Below, in pieces: positions 24,736-33,268 of a DNA stretch of 64,000 nt. The first letter of the stretch is position 1, and each line of letters starts with the position of its first letter. The notes beneath the pieces were generated by a model. It made no database searches and was not told the origin of the DNA. It saw nothing but the letters and a program-made list of their open reading frames with translations. This stretch comes from Comamonas piscis (GTDB lineage Bacteria > Pseudomonadota > Gammaproteobacteria > Burkholderiales > Burkholderiaceae_C), in assembly GCF_014109725.1 (NCBI RefSeq), contig NZ_CP058554.1, positions 2,790,001 through 2,854,000 on the forward strand, given 5' to 3'. Position numbers and translations under genes: made by a program.

Positions 24736-25485
24736 TTAAAAGCGCCGACCGTTCCACCCGTACACCACCATTCCGCAGATCCGCACCTCGTGGCCGCCGT
24801 TCAGAATGTCGGTCTGCTTGATTGCTGGGTTGTCGCTGCTGATCTCGTATCTCCCATCCATGCGCTGCCGCACGCGCTTGATGAACAGGCGCTGGTGCGC
24901 TTCCAGCACATACACCCCATCGATATCGACTGAGTGGATATCGGTATCCACCAAGGCAAAGTCGCCACTTTCCAGCGTGCCGCGCATGCTGTCGCCATAT
25001 GCATGCACCAGGCGCAGTGCTTCGGGCCGGCTTCGGGGTAGGTTCATCTGTACCCAGATCAGTGACACGGGTACATCGCCCATGACCACATCAGCGGCCA
25101 GCGCTTCGGTGCCTGGGCCCATGCTGCCGGTTGCACTGAGGAGCGGAATGTAAAGGGTGTCTTCTGAATGTGCCGGAGTTGGAGCCGGGCCGGTGAGGGC
25201 GTGACGACTAGGGGCTAAAACATCCTGGCCTTCCGCTGCCCGCTTGCCGGTGATGATGAATTGAACATCCATCCCGGCATCAGCCGCATGAGACAGAAAT
25301 GCAGCAGGAGGCGAGTTGTCTCCCCTTGCCCAGGCATAGATCGTGCCCTTCGCGTAACCCTTGCCAATGTCAGAAAAATAATCAGCCTTGAGGCTCAGGC
25401 GCTCAAGTTCGGTTCGCAATCTTGAACCGATTCCTTTTGCGAGGCCGGAATCCTCAACCGATTCAGTTTCTTTTTTTGAACTCAT
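24736..25485 (-). CDS. Prophage repressor, S24/LexA-like
   Basis: 249 residues. The N-terminal 80 form a helix-turn-helix DNA-binding domain (LKADYFSDIGKGYAKGTIYA). The C-terminal half is an S24 peptidase fold with candidate catalytic S165/166 in YGDSMRGTLESGD and K203 in RLFIKRVRQ. An Ala-Gly cleavage site is not obvious, so SOS-type self-cleavage is uncertain. It is divergent from the early operon, and a dyad (25495-25510) lies directly upstream. It probably maintains lysogeny by blocking the rightward early promoter. P2's own repressor C is much smaller and lacks the peptidase domain. Confidence 0.88.
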   Translation of the reverse strand: MSSKKETESVEDSGLAKGIGSRLRTELERLSLKADYFSDIGKGYAKGTIYAWARGDNSPPAAFLSHAADAGMDVQFIITGKRAAEGQDVLAPSRHALTGPAPTPAHSEDTLYIPLLSATGSMGPGTEALAADVVMGDVPVSLIWVQMNLPRSRPEALRLVHAYGDSMRGTLESGDFALVDTDIHSVDIDGVYVLEAHQRLFIKRVRQRMDGRYEISSDNPAIKQTDILNGGHEVRICGMVVYGWNGRRF

Positions 25486-25487
25486 TG

Positions 25488-25516
25488 TTGCTTTGTTTAG
25501 AATTCTGAACTATCAT
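25488..25516 (+). promoter_or_regulatory. Predicted early promoter overlapping a repressor operator
   Basis: TTGCTT (25488-25493), 17-base spacer, TATCAT (25511-25516). The spacer is almost filled by a 16-bp dyad GTTTAGAATTCTGAAC (25495-25510), symmetric except for one pair. A protein bound there would cover the early promoter and sit 9 bases from the repressor start codon. This fits repression of the early genes and autoregulation. Confidence 0.6.
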
Positions 25517-25589
25517 CCAGCCGTAACACCAAATTACGTCCCTTCTGGGGATGGTACACGACACCGCCGTAGGCGGGGAGGCTTGGCAA

Positions 25590-25805
25590 ATGGCATACAA
25601 GAACCCGGATCACGCACGCACGGCCAAGAAGACCGTGCGATTCCGCCCAGAGGACTGGGCCATGTTGGAAGCGATGGCCCAGCGCCTGAAAACTGAACCA
25701 GCAACGCTGGTCTACGACATGACGATGCGCCGGGTGGATAACGAGTTGCAGGCATTGGGCCTGGGCGACGTTGCAAACCAACACAGCGCCGGCGCCGCCT
25801 GCTAA
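25590..25805 (+). CDS. Small putative DNA-binding regulator, first early gene
   Basis: 71 residues from the ATG at 25590 with GGGGAGG seven bases upstream; an upstream ATG at 25551 has no such site. The core KKTVRFRPEDWAMLEAMAQR and the following LKTEPATLVYDMTMRRVDNEL look like a ribbon-helix-helix (strand, helix, turn, helix). It is the first gene right of the repressor, the position of Cro/Cox-like regulators. Function is inferred from form and place. Confidence 0.65.
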   Translation: MAYKNPDHARTAKKTVRFRPEDWAMLEAMAQRLKTEPATLVYDMTMRRVDNELQALGLGDVANQHSAGAAC

Positions 25806-25841
25806 TTGGCGGCCCCCGCACAACACAAGCGGCAATGACCC

Positions 25842-26078
25842 ATGCAGCTTTCCATCGATGAGATCGGCTACAGCAAAGACCAGCTGGAAAAGCTGGAGCT
25901 GTACCGCCAGGCGATGCAGCTGCCAAGCATTGAAGCGGCTATAGAGCAGCTCAACCGCAGGCAGTTAGACAGCATGGTGGCAGCCATGACCGGCAAGCGG
26001 CCTGGCCCGCAGCTGGCAATCAACAACACAACGGCACTAGCCGGGAGCGCAGATGACAACAGCAATAAACCAACGTGA
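25842..26078 (+). CDS. Unknown early protein
   Basis: 78 residues. Helical N-terminal 50 (DEIGYSKDQLEKLELYRQAM) and a disordered Gly/Asn-rich end. Lies in the early operon, with the last 26 bases overlapping the next gene. Not recognised. Confidence 0.55.
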   Translation: MQLSIDEIGYSKDQLEKLELYRQAMQLPSIEAAIEQLNRRQLDSMVAAMTGKRPGPQLAINNTTALAGSADDNSNKPT

Positions 26079-26502
26079 GCGCCTCACCCAACTGGCGCAC
26101 GCCCGCAAGCCTGCTGCCCTGGTGGCCAAGGCTGAGCAGCCGCACAAGAAGATGGCCAGCATGCGCCTGTTTGATGGGGAAATGCAGGAGGCCGCCACCC
26201 TGGCCAGCACCAAGTGCTGGCGGCGTGGCTTCTTCATGCGCAAAGTGTTCCTGATGGGATGGGAGGAGCTGCAGGCGCAAGAAGATCCGCTGCAGTACTT
26301 CCTGGCCAGCGGCGTGGATGCCAAGCCCACCGATGAAGAGGCCAAGCACCCTAATGTGCTGGCAGGCTTGCGCTTGTATCCGCTGGAGCTGGATGCGGCC
26401 CTGCGGCAGGCCAATGCCCTGGGAGTTGAAGCGGCTGCGCCATTTCTGCGTTTTGTGTACCTGCTGGGCCTGCAGCTGTTCAAACAGCAGCGCGGCTATT
26501 GA
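26053..26502 (+). CDS. Unknown early protein
   Basis: 149 residues after a GGGAG ribosome site. Helical and soluble, with ASTKCWRRGFFMRKVFLMGWEE and LRFVYLLGLQLFKQQRGY as the most distinctive parts. It overlaps the preceding gene and is followed by ogr. No family recognised; the position suggests an early regulatory or replication-related role. Confidence 0.6.
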   Translation: MTTAINQRERLTQLAHARKPAALVAKAEQPHKKMASMRLFDGEMQEAATLASTKCWRRGFFMRKVFLMGWEELQAQEDPLQYFLASGVDAKPTDEEAKHPNVLAGLRLYPLELDAALRQANALGVEAAAPFLRFVYLLGLQLFKQQRGY

Positions 26503-26543
26503 GCGGCTCAAAAGTGGCTATATCGACGGCACAGAGGCACATC

Positions 26544-26981
26544 ATGATGCACACCACAGCAGAACAAAAGGCATTGCACAAAGCGGTGCTAAAGACGGCC
26601 GAGCTGCGCAAACCGCGCGGCAACCACACGGGCCGCCGCCTGCGCATGGAGGGCACCCGCATGGAGTGCCCCCACTGCAAGGCAACCTGCGAAATCCGCA
26701 CCAGCAAGCCGGTCAGCGCCACGATGCGCGAAACCATCTACCAATGCACCAACGTGGAATGCGGCCACACCTTTGTGGCCACCACCGAGATTGTGCGCAC
26801 GCTGAGCCCCAGCGCCACGCCTGACCCCACCGTCAACCTGCCGCTGTCTACCCATGTGCGCCGCGACATGATGCGCGTGGTCCTCGACAACGCAGGCGAG
26901 GCGGCCCATGACGCCCAATTCACCCCGCCCATCACGGGCGACCTGTTTGCCGGCGACAAGCCCACGGGCGCGAGCAGCTAG
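26544..26981 (+). CDS. ogr: Late-gene activator, Ogr/Delta zinc-finger family
   Basis: 145 residues from the ATG at 26544 (GAGG upstream). The Ogr signature C-x2-C-x22-C-x4-C is present as C42, C45, C68, C73 (MECPHCKATCEIRTS, YQCTNVECGHTF), with the conserved TRTS-like and IYQC-NV-C spacing of P2 Ogr. Ogr binds one zinc and activates the late promoters through RNA polymerase alpha. Four matching promoter dyads in this prophage are its expected targets. Unlike P2, where ogr follows D, it sits here in the early operon upstream of gpA. About 39 N-terminal and 45 C-terminal residues are additional to the P2 protein (72). Confidence 0.9.
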   Translation: MMHTTAEQKALHKAVLKTAELRKPRGNHTGRRLRMEGTRMECPHCKATCEIRTSKPVSATMRETIYQCTNVECGHTFVATTEIVRTLSPSATPDPTVNLPLSTHVRRDMMRVVLDNAGEAAHDAQFTPPITGDLFAGDKPTGASS

Positions 26982-27034
26982 CGCCTGAGCCGCTCAATAG
27001 CGGCCACCCAACACCAACCCCAATCAATTTTTGC

Positions 27035-27066
27035 AAGGCCTGCGGGTCTGGCAGGGGCCTTTTTTG
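27035..27066 (+). terminator. Possible weak terminator after ogr
   Basis: GGCCTGC and GCAGGGGCC can pair with a small bulge across a 7-base loop, followed by TTTTTT. It lies in the 108-base gap between ogr and the next small gene and could separate the regulatory from the replication part of the early operon. Confidence 0.45.
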
Positions 27067-27089
27067 CCCAAAAAAGCGGAGTTTTCGAA

Positions 27090-27254
27090 ATGAGCATGTA
27101 CGCAATGCACTACCTGGCCGCCAGCGGCACGCGCCACACCCATCACATTCTGGCCAGCTGCATGCAGTCGGCATGGGATGCAGCCTGCGATATCGCCGAG
27201 CAAGCCGGCGTGCGCATCGGTGGCTTTGCTGTTGAAGGGCTGGCCCGCGCATGA
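27090..27254 (+). CDS. Small unknown early protein (54 residues)
   Basis: ATG at 27090, stop TGA at 27252-27254 overlapping the next ATG (ATGA). The product begins MSMYAMHYLAASGTRHTHHI and ends AGVRIGGFAVEGLARA. The overlap, the reading direction and codon use support it as real. It has a His-rich stretch HTHH and two Cys. Function unknown. Confidence 0.6.
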   Translation: MSMYAMHYLAASGTRHTHHILASCMQSAWDAACDIAEQAGVRIGGFAVEGLARA

Positions 27255-27724
27255 AGCAAGACAAGGCCGAAGCCAACGCAGTGGCAGCCGCATTGCCCTA
27301 TGGCCTGCGCAAGCTGCCGGTGCGCGATGTGCCGCAGCTGCAATGCCTGGCGCCTGACTTTGAGATTGCTACGCGAAAGCCTTCGCGCCCTGCACCCATA
27401 GTGCCACCGCTCAAGAATCAAGGGGTCACTGTCGAGGAAGCCAAGGCCATGCTCGATGGCCTGCGCGATGAGTTTGCAAAAAAGGCCAGCGGCGGGCTGT
27501 ACCGCGATGCAGCCGATGCCGAATGGCGCAGTCTGCCCATTGAAATGCGCGAATGCCTGCTGCGCGTAGCTGGTGTGCGGGCCAAGAGCAAGCCCGAGCT
27601 GCACAGCTTGGCCAGCCGCGCCTGGCAAGAAATGCCGGATACCGAGCGCGAAGCCATCAAACGTGTGGTGCGCTTGTTCAAACGCTATGTGCTGCCGCTG
27701 TCGGCCCTGGCCGCCAAGGTCTAA
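27251..27724 (+). CDS. Unknown protein upstream of the replication gene
   Basis: 157 residues, start overlapping the previous stop and ending 3 bases before gpA. An extended Pro-rich N-terminal third (RKLPVRDVPQLQCLAPDFEI) is followed by helical sequence (VEEAKAMLDGLRDEFAKKAS, RAWQEMPDTEREAIKRVVRL). Close coupling to gpA suggests a replication accessory such as a helicase loader (P2 gpB role), but sequence alone does not show this. Confidence 0.6.
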   Translation: MKQDKAEANAVAAALPYGLRKLPVRDVPQLQCLAPDFEIATRKPSRPAPIVPPLKNQGVTVEEAKAMLDGLRDEFAKKASGGLYRDAADAEWRSLPIEMRECLLRVAGVRAKSKPELHSLASRAWQEMPDTEREAIKRVVRLFKRYVLPLSALAAKV

Positions 27725-27727
27725 ACC

Positions 27728-29788
27728 ATGGTCAGCCCCATCCCCCGCCAAGAGCCCAAGCGCAATAGCGTGCATGAGTGGTTGCAAAACCGCCCAACCC
27801 ACGCACTGGCTGACGCCCATCTGGAACGGATCGTGGAATCTGCGCCCGTAGAGTGGCAGGAGGCCTTGCGCACGCGCTATGCCTATGTGGAGCTGACCCC
27901 GCAGAACGACCCCAAGCGCCAGGGCGATAAATCGGCGCGCTACATCAAGCGCGGCACGGTGGCTTATGACAAGTGGGAACTGGAGCAAGCACCCGAGAGC
28001 TTCCGCGCCTGGGATCGCATGCAAGCCATGGCCGACTTCGAAGACAAGTTTGGCGCCGCGCTGCGGTTCAACCTGAGCGACGAAGAGATCCGCGACTGGG
28101 CCAATAAGCTGGTTTTTGATGTGGAAGAGCTGGACGCCTGGGCCGCTGTAGCCGGTGTGCCGCTGCATGCCCGCGTGGACATGGTGCGCAAGATCGCGCG
28201 CGTGATCGGTATCACCGAAGAACAGCCCATCAAAGGTGAGCCAGCCATTAAGCGGGCCAAAGACCCCAAGTGGTGGCGCCGCCGCCTGCGCAGTCACGTT
28301 GCCCGCGTGGTGGAGGCTGGCTTTATCAGCATGGGCCAGGTGCATTTGCGGGAAGGCAAATACGTCAGCAATGCAGGCATGACACGCCGCCGCCAGCAGG
28401 TGGCACGCAACGCCGCCACCCTGCAGCAAACCTTGTTCACTAACGAAGCGGGCCAGGTCTACAACCTGGGCGAACTGGCAGCCCTGGGCACCAGCAATCC
28501 GCTGGTGCGTGGTGGCGAGCTGATGACCCGTATCCGGGGCGCCGAAGAATATGCAGATCAACGGGCGCATGTGGGCTTGTTTGTCACCCTGACAGCGCCA
28601 AGCCGCTTTCATCCCATCACGGTGGGCGGGGGCAAGCCGGTGCGCAATAAGAACTACAGGGGCGCGACACCGCGCGATGCGCAGCTGTGGTTGCGTGACA
28701 AATGGACCAAAACCCGGGCCAGCCTGAACCGCCAGAATGTGCGCCCCTACGGCCTACGCGTGGCCGAACCCCACCACGACGGCACCCCACACTGGCACGC
28801 CTTGTTTTGGGTGGAGACGGAAGCCCAAGCCGAGCAGCTGGAAGAAACCATTCGGCACTACTGGCTCAGTGATGGCGGCGATGAACCCGGCGCCAAGCAG
28901 AACCGCGTCAACATCAAACGGATGGTGTCGGGTGGTGCTGCTGGTTACGTGGCCAAGTACATATCCAAGTCCGTGGGCCACCATGCCCTGGCTGAGCATT
29001 ACGACTTGGTGGACGGTGAGCTGATCGAAATGCGGATGACGGCCCCCGCGCTTGAGGGCGAGGCAGGGCAAGCCACGGCTATCGACGGCGCCACACCAGC
29101 AAAGAAGGCCAAGCCGGAAATCGTCAACGGCCATTTGCGTGTGGATGCCTGGGCCGCTACTTGGGGCATTCGCCAATTCCAAACCATCGGCATGCCATCG
29201 GTGACGGTGTGGCGTGAGCTGCGCCGGGTGACGCATGACCAGCTGGAGCTGTTTGACCGTGAGGGCGACAGCCAAACCGTGCAGGCGTTTCGCGCCTGCC
29301 ATCGCAATGGCGAGATCAAGGCCAACTGGTGCGAGTTTATGGAGGCCATGGGCGGCCATGCACGCAAGCGCACCGACTGGCACCTGGCCCCCGTTCGCCG
29401 CCATGTGGAAGAGGGCGCCGCCAACAAATACGGGGAAGAACTGAAATGCGGGCGACTGATTGGCTTGACGCCACAGCGCGGGCGCATGTGCGGGCGCTAC
29501 CTAGTGAGCCGCCGCATTGCATGGAAGCCCTTTATTCAAACCGCCGAATCTGCTGCAGGTGCTGCAGTGGACGGCCCGAATTTTGAGCATGAAGAAGGCC
29601 AAGCGCAGGGCGTAGGTGCAACCGCGTCCCGGCAGGCTCTGCCTGCCGCTTGGACTCGTTTCAATAACTGTACGGCCCGCCTGGATGCGACCCAAAACAC
29701 CGAGTTGCTGACCACCAGATTGCAGGAATTGGGCAGCTTAGAGGCCGCAATCGAGGCCGTCGAGTTTGAGGAAGGTGCATGGCTATGA
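27728..29788 (+). CDS. A: Rolling-circle replication initiator gpA
   Basis: 686 residues, close to P2 gpA (761). The three rolling-circle motifs are present: motif I GLFVTLTAPSRFHP (283-296), motif II HWHALFWV with metal-binding H355 and H357, and motif III GGAAGYVAKYISKSV with two candidate nicking tyrosines Y407 and Y411. It nicks the phage origin, becomes covalently bound to the 5' end and ends the round. In P2 the origin lies inside the A gene. The stop overlaps the next start. Confidence 0.95.
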   Translation: MVSPIPRQEPKRNSVHEWLQNRPTHALADAHLERIVESAPVEWQEALRTRYAYVELTPQNDPKRQGDKSARYIKRGTVAYDKWELEQAPESFRAWDRMQAMADFEDKFGAALRFNLSDEEIRDWANKLVFDVEELDAWAAVAGVPLHARVDMVRKIARVIGITEEQPIKGEPAIKRAKDPKWWRRRLRSHVARVVEAGFISMGQVHLREGKYVSNAGMTRRRQQVARNAATLQQTLFTNEAGQVYNLGELAALGTSNPLVRGGELMTRIRGAEEYADQRAHVGLFVTLTAPSRFHPITVGGGKPVRNKNYRGATPRDAQLWLRDKWTKTRASLNRQNVRPYGLRVAEPHHDGTPHWHALFWVETEAQAEQLEETIRHYWLSDGGDEPGAKQNRVNIKRMVSGGAAGYVAKYISKSVGHHALAEHYDLVDGELIEMRMTAPALEGEAGQATAIDGATPAKKAKPEIVNGHLRVDAWAATWGIRQFQTIGMPSVTVWRELRRVTHDQLELFDREGDSQTVQAFRACHRNGEIKANWCEFMEAMGGHARKRTDWHLAPVRRHVEEGAANKYGEELKCGRLIGLTPQRGRMCGRYLVSRRIAWKPFIQTAESAAGAAVDGPNFEHEEGQAQGVGATASRQALPAAWTRFNNCTARLDATQNTELLTTRLQELGSLEAAIEAVEFEEGAWL

Positions 29789-30060
29789 CCAAAACCCCCG
29801 CCCAGATCAACGCCACCAACGCCCAGCAGGGCCGCCGCATGCGCGAAGTCAGCCCACTGCTGCAGCAGGCCCTGGATGCAGGCCGCCGCGTGTGCGACGA
29901 CATGCAGGACGGCCCCGAAGCCCGCCAGGCCATGAAGCGCGAGATTTTGGAGATTGCCGACACCGATGAGCGCCTGCTTGTCGGCCTGGTCGCCGGCCTG
30001 ACCCACCCGCGCCTAAAGCGCGCCGATTTTGCCACCACCACCCAGCAACCAAAGGAGTAA
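29785..30060 (+). CDS. Unknown small early protein
   Basis: 91 residues from the ATG at 29785, which overlaps the gpA stop and has GGAAGG at the right distance; an ATG two codons earlier is too close to it. Helical, charged (MREVSPLLQQALDAGRRVCD, MKREILEIADTDERLLVGLV). Not recognised. Confidence 0.6.
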   Translation: MTKTPAQINATNAQQGRRMREVSPLLQQALDAGRRVCDDMQDGPEARQAMKREILEIADTDERLLVGLVAGLTHPRLKRADFATTTQQPKE

Positions 30061-30065
30061 GTGCC

Positions 30066-30287
30066 ATGAACGCAAAACGCACGGAGCCCCGCACCCACAC
30101 CTATCAGCGCAGGCCAGGCGCATATGTGGGCTCCGGCCACGACGCCAGCCACCTGGCCGCAGTTTTTGCGGCCGAGCGCGAGCGCCTGGCCAACGAAGCC
30201 GCTAAGTCCAAGCGCCGCCGTAAGCCCAAGGCCGAAGCAATGGCCAGCACCGACAAAAACCCCAACCAGCTCTGCCTGGTTGCCTGA
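30066..30287 (+). CDS. Unknown small basic early protein
   Basis: 73 residues after AAGGAG. A helix (DASHLAAVFAAERERLANEA) is followed by a run of Lys/Arg (KSKRRRKPKAEA), suggesting nucleic-acid contact. No family recognised. Confidence 0.58.
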   Translation: MNAKRTEPRTHTYQRRPGAYVGSGHDASHLAAVFAAERERLANEAAKSKRRRKPKAEAMASTDKNPNQLCLVA

Positions 30288-30308
30288 TCCCACCGAAAGA
30301 CCAACACC

Positions 30309-30515
30309 ATGCGACAAACCACCGAAATCCAACCCATGCGCAGCTACCGCGCCTTCGTCTATCCCCGCACCGCCAGCGCCTGGGACTTGGAGGGCGAGGA
30401 AGGCAGCAAGCTGGTGGACAGCATCCACCTCAAAGCCGCGAGCAGCGAAGACGCTGCCGAAAAGGCCCGCCATGTCACCGGCAAAGCCGTTCTGCGTGTT
30501 GAGCGAAAGGACTGA
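30309..30515 (+). CDS. Unknown small early protein
   Basis: 68 residues, ending 5 bases before the methyltransferase start. A beta-alpha-beta pattern is suggested by MRSYRAFVYPRTASAWDLEG, SSEDAAEKARHVTG and KAVLRVERKD. Could be a partner of the methyltransferase only by position. Not recognised. Confidence 0.55.
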   Translation: MRQTTEIQPMRSYRAFVYPRTASAWDLEGEEGSKLVDSIHLKAASSEDAAEKARHVTGKAVLRVERKD

Positions 30516-30520
30516 GCAAA

Positions 30521-32554
30521 ATGAAGCGAGACGCCTTTTCCTTGCCCCTGTCGTTTCCCGGCGAGCTGATCATTGACAACTTCGCGGGCGGCGGCGGCAC
30601 CAGCACCGGTCTGGAAGCCGCATTTGGCCGCCCCGTGGATATCGCCATCAACCACGATCCCGAGGCGCTGGCCATGCACGCAGCCAACCATCCACACACC
30701 AAGCACCTGTGCGAGAGCGTGTGGGATGTGAAGCCGGCCGAGGTGACGGGCAACCAGCCCGTTGCCCTTGTGTGGCTGTCCCCTGACTGCAAGCATTTCA
30801 GCAAGGCCAAGGGCGGCACGCCTGTGAACAAGCGCATTCGAGGCCTGGCCTGGGTTGGTATGCGTTGGGCGGCTGTGTGCAAGCCCCGTGTGCTGATGTT
30901 GGAGAACGTGGAGGAATTCCAGACCTGGGGGCCGTTGATCGTGGGCGAGGATGGCACGGCCAGGCCAGACCCTGCGCGCAGGGGCAAGACGTTTGAATCG
31001 TTCGTGCGCCAGTTGAGGGGCCTGGGCTACCAGGTGGAATGGCGGGAGCTGCGCGCAAGCGACCACGGCACGCCCACCATCCGCAAGCGCTTGTTTCTCG
31101 TCGCGCGCCGCGACGGCCTGGCCATTACCTGGCCTGAGCAGACGCATGCCGAGGCTACAGACCGCCGCGTGCTGGCTGGCAAGCTGGCAGAGCAGCGCAC
31201 TGCGGCCGAGTGCATCGACTTCGCCCTGCCCGCCGAAAGCGTGTTTGGCCGCAAGCGCGCCCTGGTCGACAACACCATGCGGCGGGTGGCCAAGGGCCTG
31301 TGGCGCCATGTGCTGACCAGTGCGAGCCCGTTCATCGTGGGCGACAGCGCGCCATTCCTGAACGAACATGCCAACAGCAGCAGCCAGCGCACGATGGCCG
31401 CCGACGCTCCCCTGCGCACCATCTGTGCCCAGGTCAAGGGCGGCCACTTTTCGGTGGTGGCTCCTACCCTGGCCCCGCTGCGCGGCACGACAGAGCAGCA
31501 CCTGCTGAGCCATTCTGTGGATGCGCCACTGTCCACAGTGGCCGCAGGCGGCACCCACCATGCGCTGGTGGGTGCCAATCTCATCACCATCGGCTACGGT
31601 GAGCGCGCCGGCCAAGAGCCCCGCGTGCAGGACATTCAGACCCCGCTGGGCACCGTGGTGGCCGGTGGTGTCAAAAGCGCCCTGGCCATGGCCCATATCA
31701 CCAAGTTCAACACCGGCAGCGTGGGCAGCGCCATGGATGCGCCTTTGCCGACTGTGACCGCCGGCGGCACGCCCAAGCGGCCAAGCACCGGCATCCAAAT
31801 GGGCATTGTGGCCGCGCACCTGACCCACCTCACCCATCACGGCGAACGAAGCGGCCACGATCCACGGCAGCCGTTGCGCACTGTCACCGGTGCACACCGT
31901 GGTGAACAAGCAATGGTGGCCGCATGCCTGGAGCAGGCCAACGGCGGCTTCTACGACGGCGACGGGCGCGCGGCTGATGATCCCATGTCAACCATCACGG
32001 CGGCCGGCAGCAACCAGCGCCTGATAACCGCCTACCTGGTGAAGTACTACAGCGAGGGCGGCCAGGACAGCGCCTGCAGCGTACCAATGCACACGGTGCC
32101 CACCAAAACCCGAATGGGCCTGGTGCAGACGGCCCAGGTGCTTGCGCACACGCTGTCGCCAGAGCATGAGCAGCGTGCGCGCCAGTGTGCTGAGCTGCTG
32201 AAAAAGCACCTGCCCGAGCAGTTTCCCGATGTGGCCGAGCTGGTGATGATGTGGCACGCGGGCAACTGGTGGGCACTGGTTGACATCACCTTGCGCATGC
32301 TCAAGCCGCGCGAGCTGTTCCGCGCCCAAGGCTTCCCCAAGGACTACCGCTTTGAACGTGTGCCAGATCCTGACCTTCTGTTCCGCAACGGCAAACAAGT
32401 GGAGGGCAACCCGCTGGACTTGCCGCAGATCGGCCTAAGCACCACCGCCCAGGTTCGCATGTGCGGCAACTCAGTCTGCCCGCCAGTGGCCGAAGCCCTG
32501 GTGCGCGCCAATTTCGCCCATGAGGCACTTATTTATGGAGCTCAACATGCTTGA
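30521..32554 (+). CDS. Cytosine-C5 DNA methyltransferase with repeat-rich target region
   Basis: 677 residues. Motif I is FAGGGGTSTG (21-30). Motif IV is SPDCKHFSKAKGG with catalytic C90, where most relatives have PC. Motif VI is ENVEEF (128-133), motif VIII is IRKRLFLVA (187-195), and the C-terminal motifs are LKPRELFRAQGFP and MCGNSVCPPVAEALV. Between motif VIII and the C-terminal motifs lies about 300 residues with seven copies of P-[LM]-x-T-[VI] followed mostly by -AGG, at 297, 336, 375, 408, 451, 488 and 522. This should be the target recognition region. It marks cytosines, probably shielding phage DNA from host restriction. No matching endonuclease gene is adjacent. Confidence 0.9.
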   Translation: MKRDAFSLPLSFPGELIIDNFAGGGGTSTGLEAAFGRPVDIAINHDPEALAMHAANHPHTKHLCESVWDVKPAEVTGNQPVALVWLSPDCKHFSKAKGGTPVNKRIRGLAWVGMRWAAVCKPRVLMLENVEEFQTWGPLIVGEDGTARPDPARRGKTFESFVRQLRGLGYQVEWRELRASDHGTPTIRKRLFLVARRDGLAITWPEQTHAEATDRRVLAGKLAEQRTAAECIDFALPAESVFGRKRALVDNTMRRVAKGLWRHVLTSASPFIVGDSAPFLNEHANSSSQRTMAADAPLRTICAQVKGGHFSVVAPTLAPLRGTTEQHLLSHSVDAPLSTVAAGGTHHALVGANLITIGYGERAGQEPRVQDIQTPLGTVVAGGVKSALAMAHITKFNTGSVGSAMDAPLPTVTAGGTPKRPSTGIQMGIVAAHLTHLTHHGERSGHDPRQPLRTVTGAHRGEQAMVAACLEQANGGFYDGDGRAADDPMSTITAAGSNQRLITAYLVKYYSEGGQDSACSVPMHTVPTKTRMGLVQTAQVLAHTLSPEHEQRARQCAELLKKHLPEQFPDVAELVMMWHAGNWWALVDITLRMLKPRELFRAQGFPKDYRFERVPDPDLLFRNGKQVEGNPLDLPQIGLSTTAQVRMCGNSVCPPVAEALVRANFAHEALIYGAQHA

Positions 32555-32789
32555 ACATGACCTGCAAACCATGACGCGCCAGGAATGGCAGCGGCAGTTT
32601 GCAAAGCATCTGATCGACACGGCCGACTGTGGCGAACACTTCGCCATGAAGCGCGCGGCCGACTTCGCCAGGGAATTGGAAGAAGAGGCCCTAGCAGTTA
32701 TGCGGGCCGGCCTTGGTAACGGCGTGAAGTGGGAAAACCCGATCTGGTATGCCAATGAAGAAATGGCGAGTTGGAGCGACGATCTATGA
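32547..32789 (+). CDS. Unknown small early protein
   Basis: 80 residues from the ATG at 32547, which has GGAG six bases upstream and overlaps the methyltransferase end by 8 bases; ATGs at 32520 and 32535 are alternatives. Helical and acidic (RQFAKHLIDTADCGEHFAMK, KWENPIWYANEEMASWSDDL). The stop overlaps the next start. Confidence 0.58.
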   Translation: MLEHDLQTMTRQEWQRQFAKHLIDTADCGEHFAMKRAADFARELEEEALAVMRAGLGNGVKWENPIWYANEEMASWSDDL

Positions 32790-33268
32790 AAACACCAATC
32801 CACAGCCGGGCAATGACGCGCGGCCTCTATCGCAAGGCGGCGCCGATGATGGCACTGATGGTGCGCAAGAACATGGAGGCCGAATACACCAGCGTGGGGC
32901 TGCACTGCGTGCAGGCCGATCACCAGTCAAACCAGACCGAGCTGCTTGCCCGCCTAGCCTACCTGCTTGGGATGGGTGCAGAGATTGCGCGAGCCATTCC
33001 GGTGGCCGGCGACAACCGGCCAGGCCTGCACCAGGCGCTGGCCACCGTGGTGGACATGGCGGTGGACGGGCACCGCTGGGATTCCAGCTGGGGCGCCCAG
33101 CTGTCGCTGGCCGCCGATATCAGCATCGACCTGTTTTGCAGCTACTCAAACCTGGCGCGAAGGTTTGAGCCTGGCGCGCGCCTCCTGTCGCAGCATGTGA
33201 TGGCGGGCACTGTGAGTGACGATGTGATCAGGCCGGTGGAATTCCCGAACGGGAATGAAGGGGCCTAA
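32786..33268 (+). CDS. Unknown early protein
   Basis: 160 residues from the ATG overlapping the previous TGA. Helical, soluble: LHCVQADHQSNQTELLARLA, LHQALATVVDMAVDGHRWDS, SIDLFCSYSNLARRFEPG. Its 3' end contains one of two 16-bp dyads that precede the AlpA-like gene, so coding and operator sequence overlap. Function unknown. Confidence 0.58.
   Translation: MKTPIHSRAMTRGLYRKAAPMMALMVRKNMEAEYTSVGLHCVQADHQSNQTELLARLAYLLGMGAEIARAIPVAGDNRPGLHQALATVVDMAVDGHRWDSSWGAQLSLAADISIDLFCSYSNLARRFEPGARLLSQHVMAGTVSDDVIRPVEFPNGNEGA

Noticed and set aside
30521..32554. Restriction-modification system around the methyltransferase
   Set aside because: None of the adjacent small proteins shows an endonuclease motif; the HNH protein is 1 kb away, differs in base composition and is not in an obvious operon with it.
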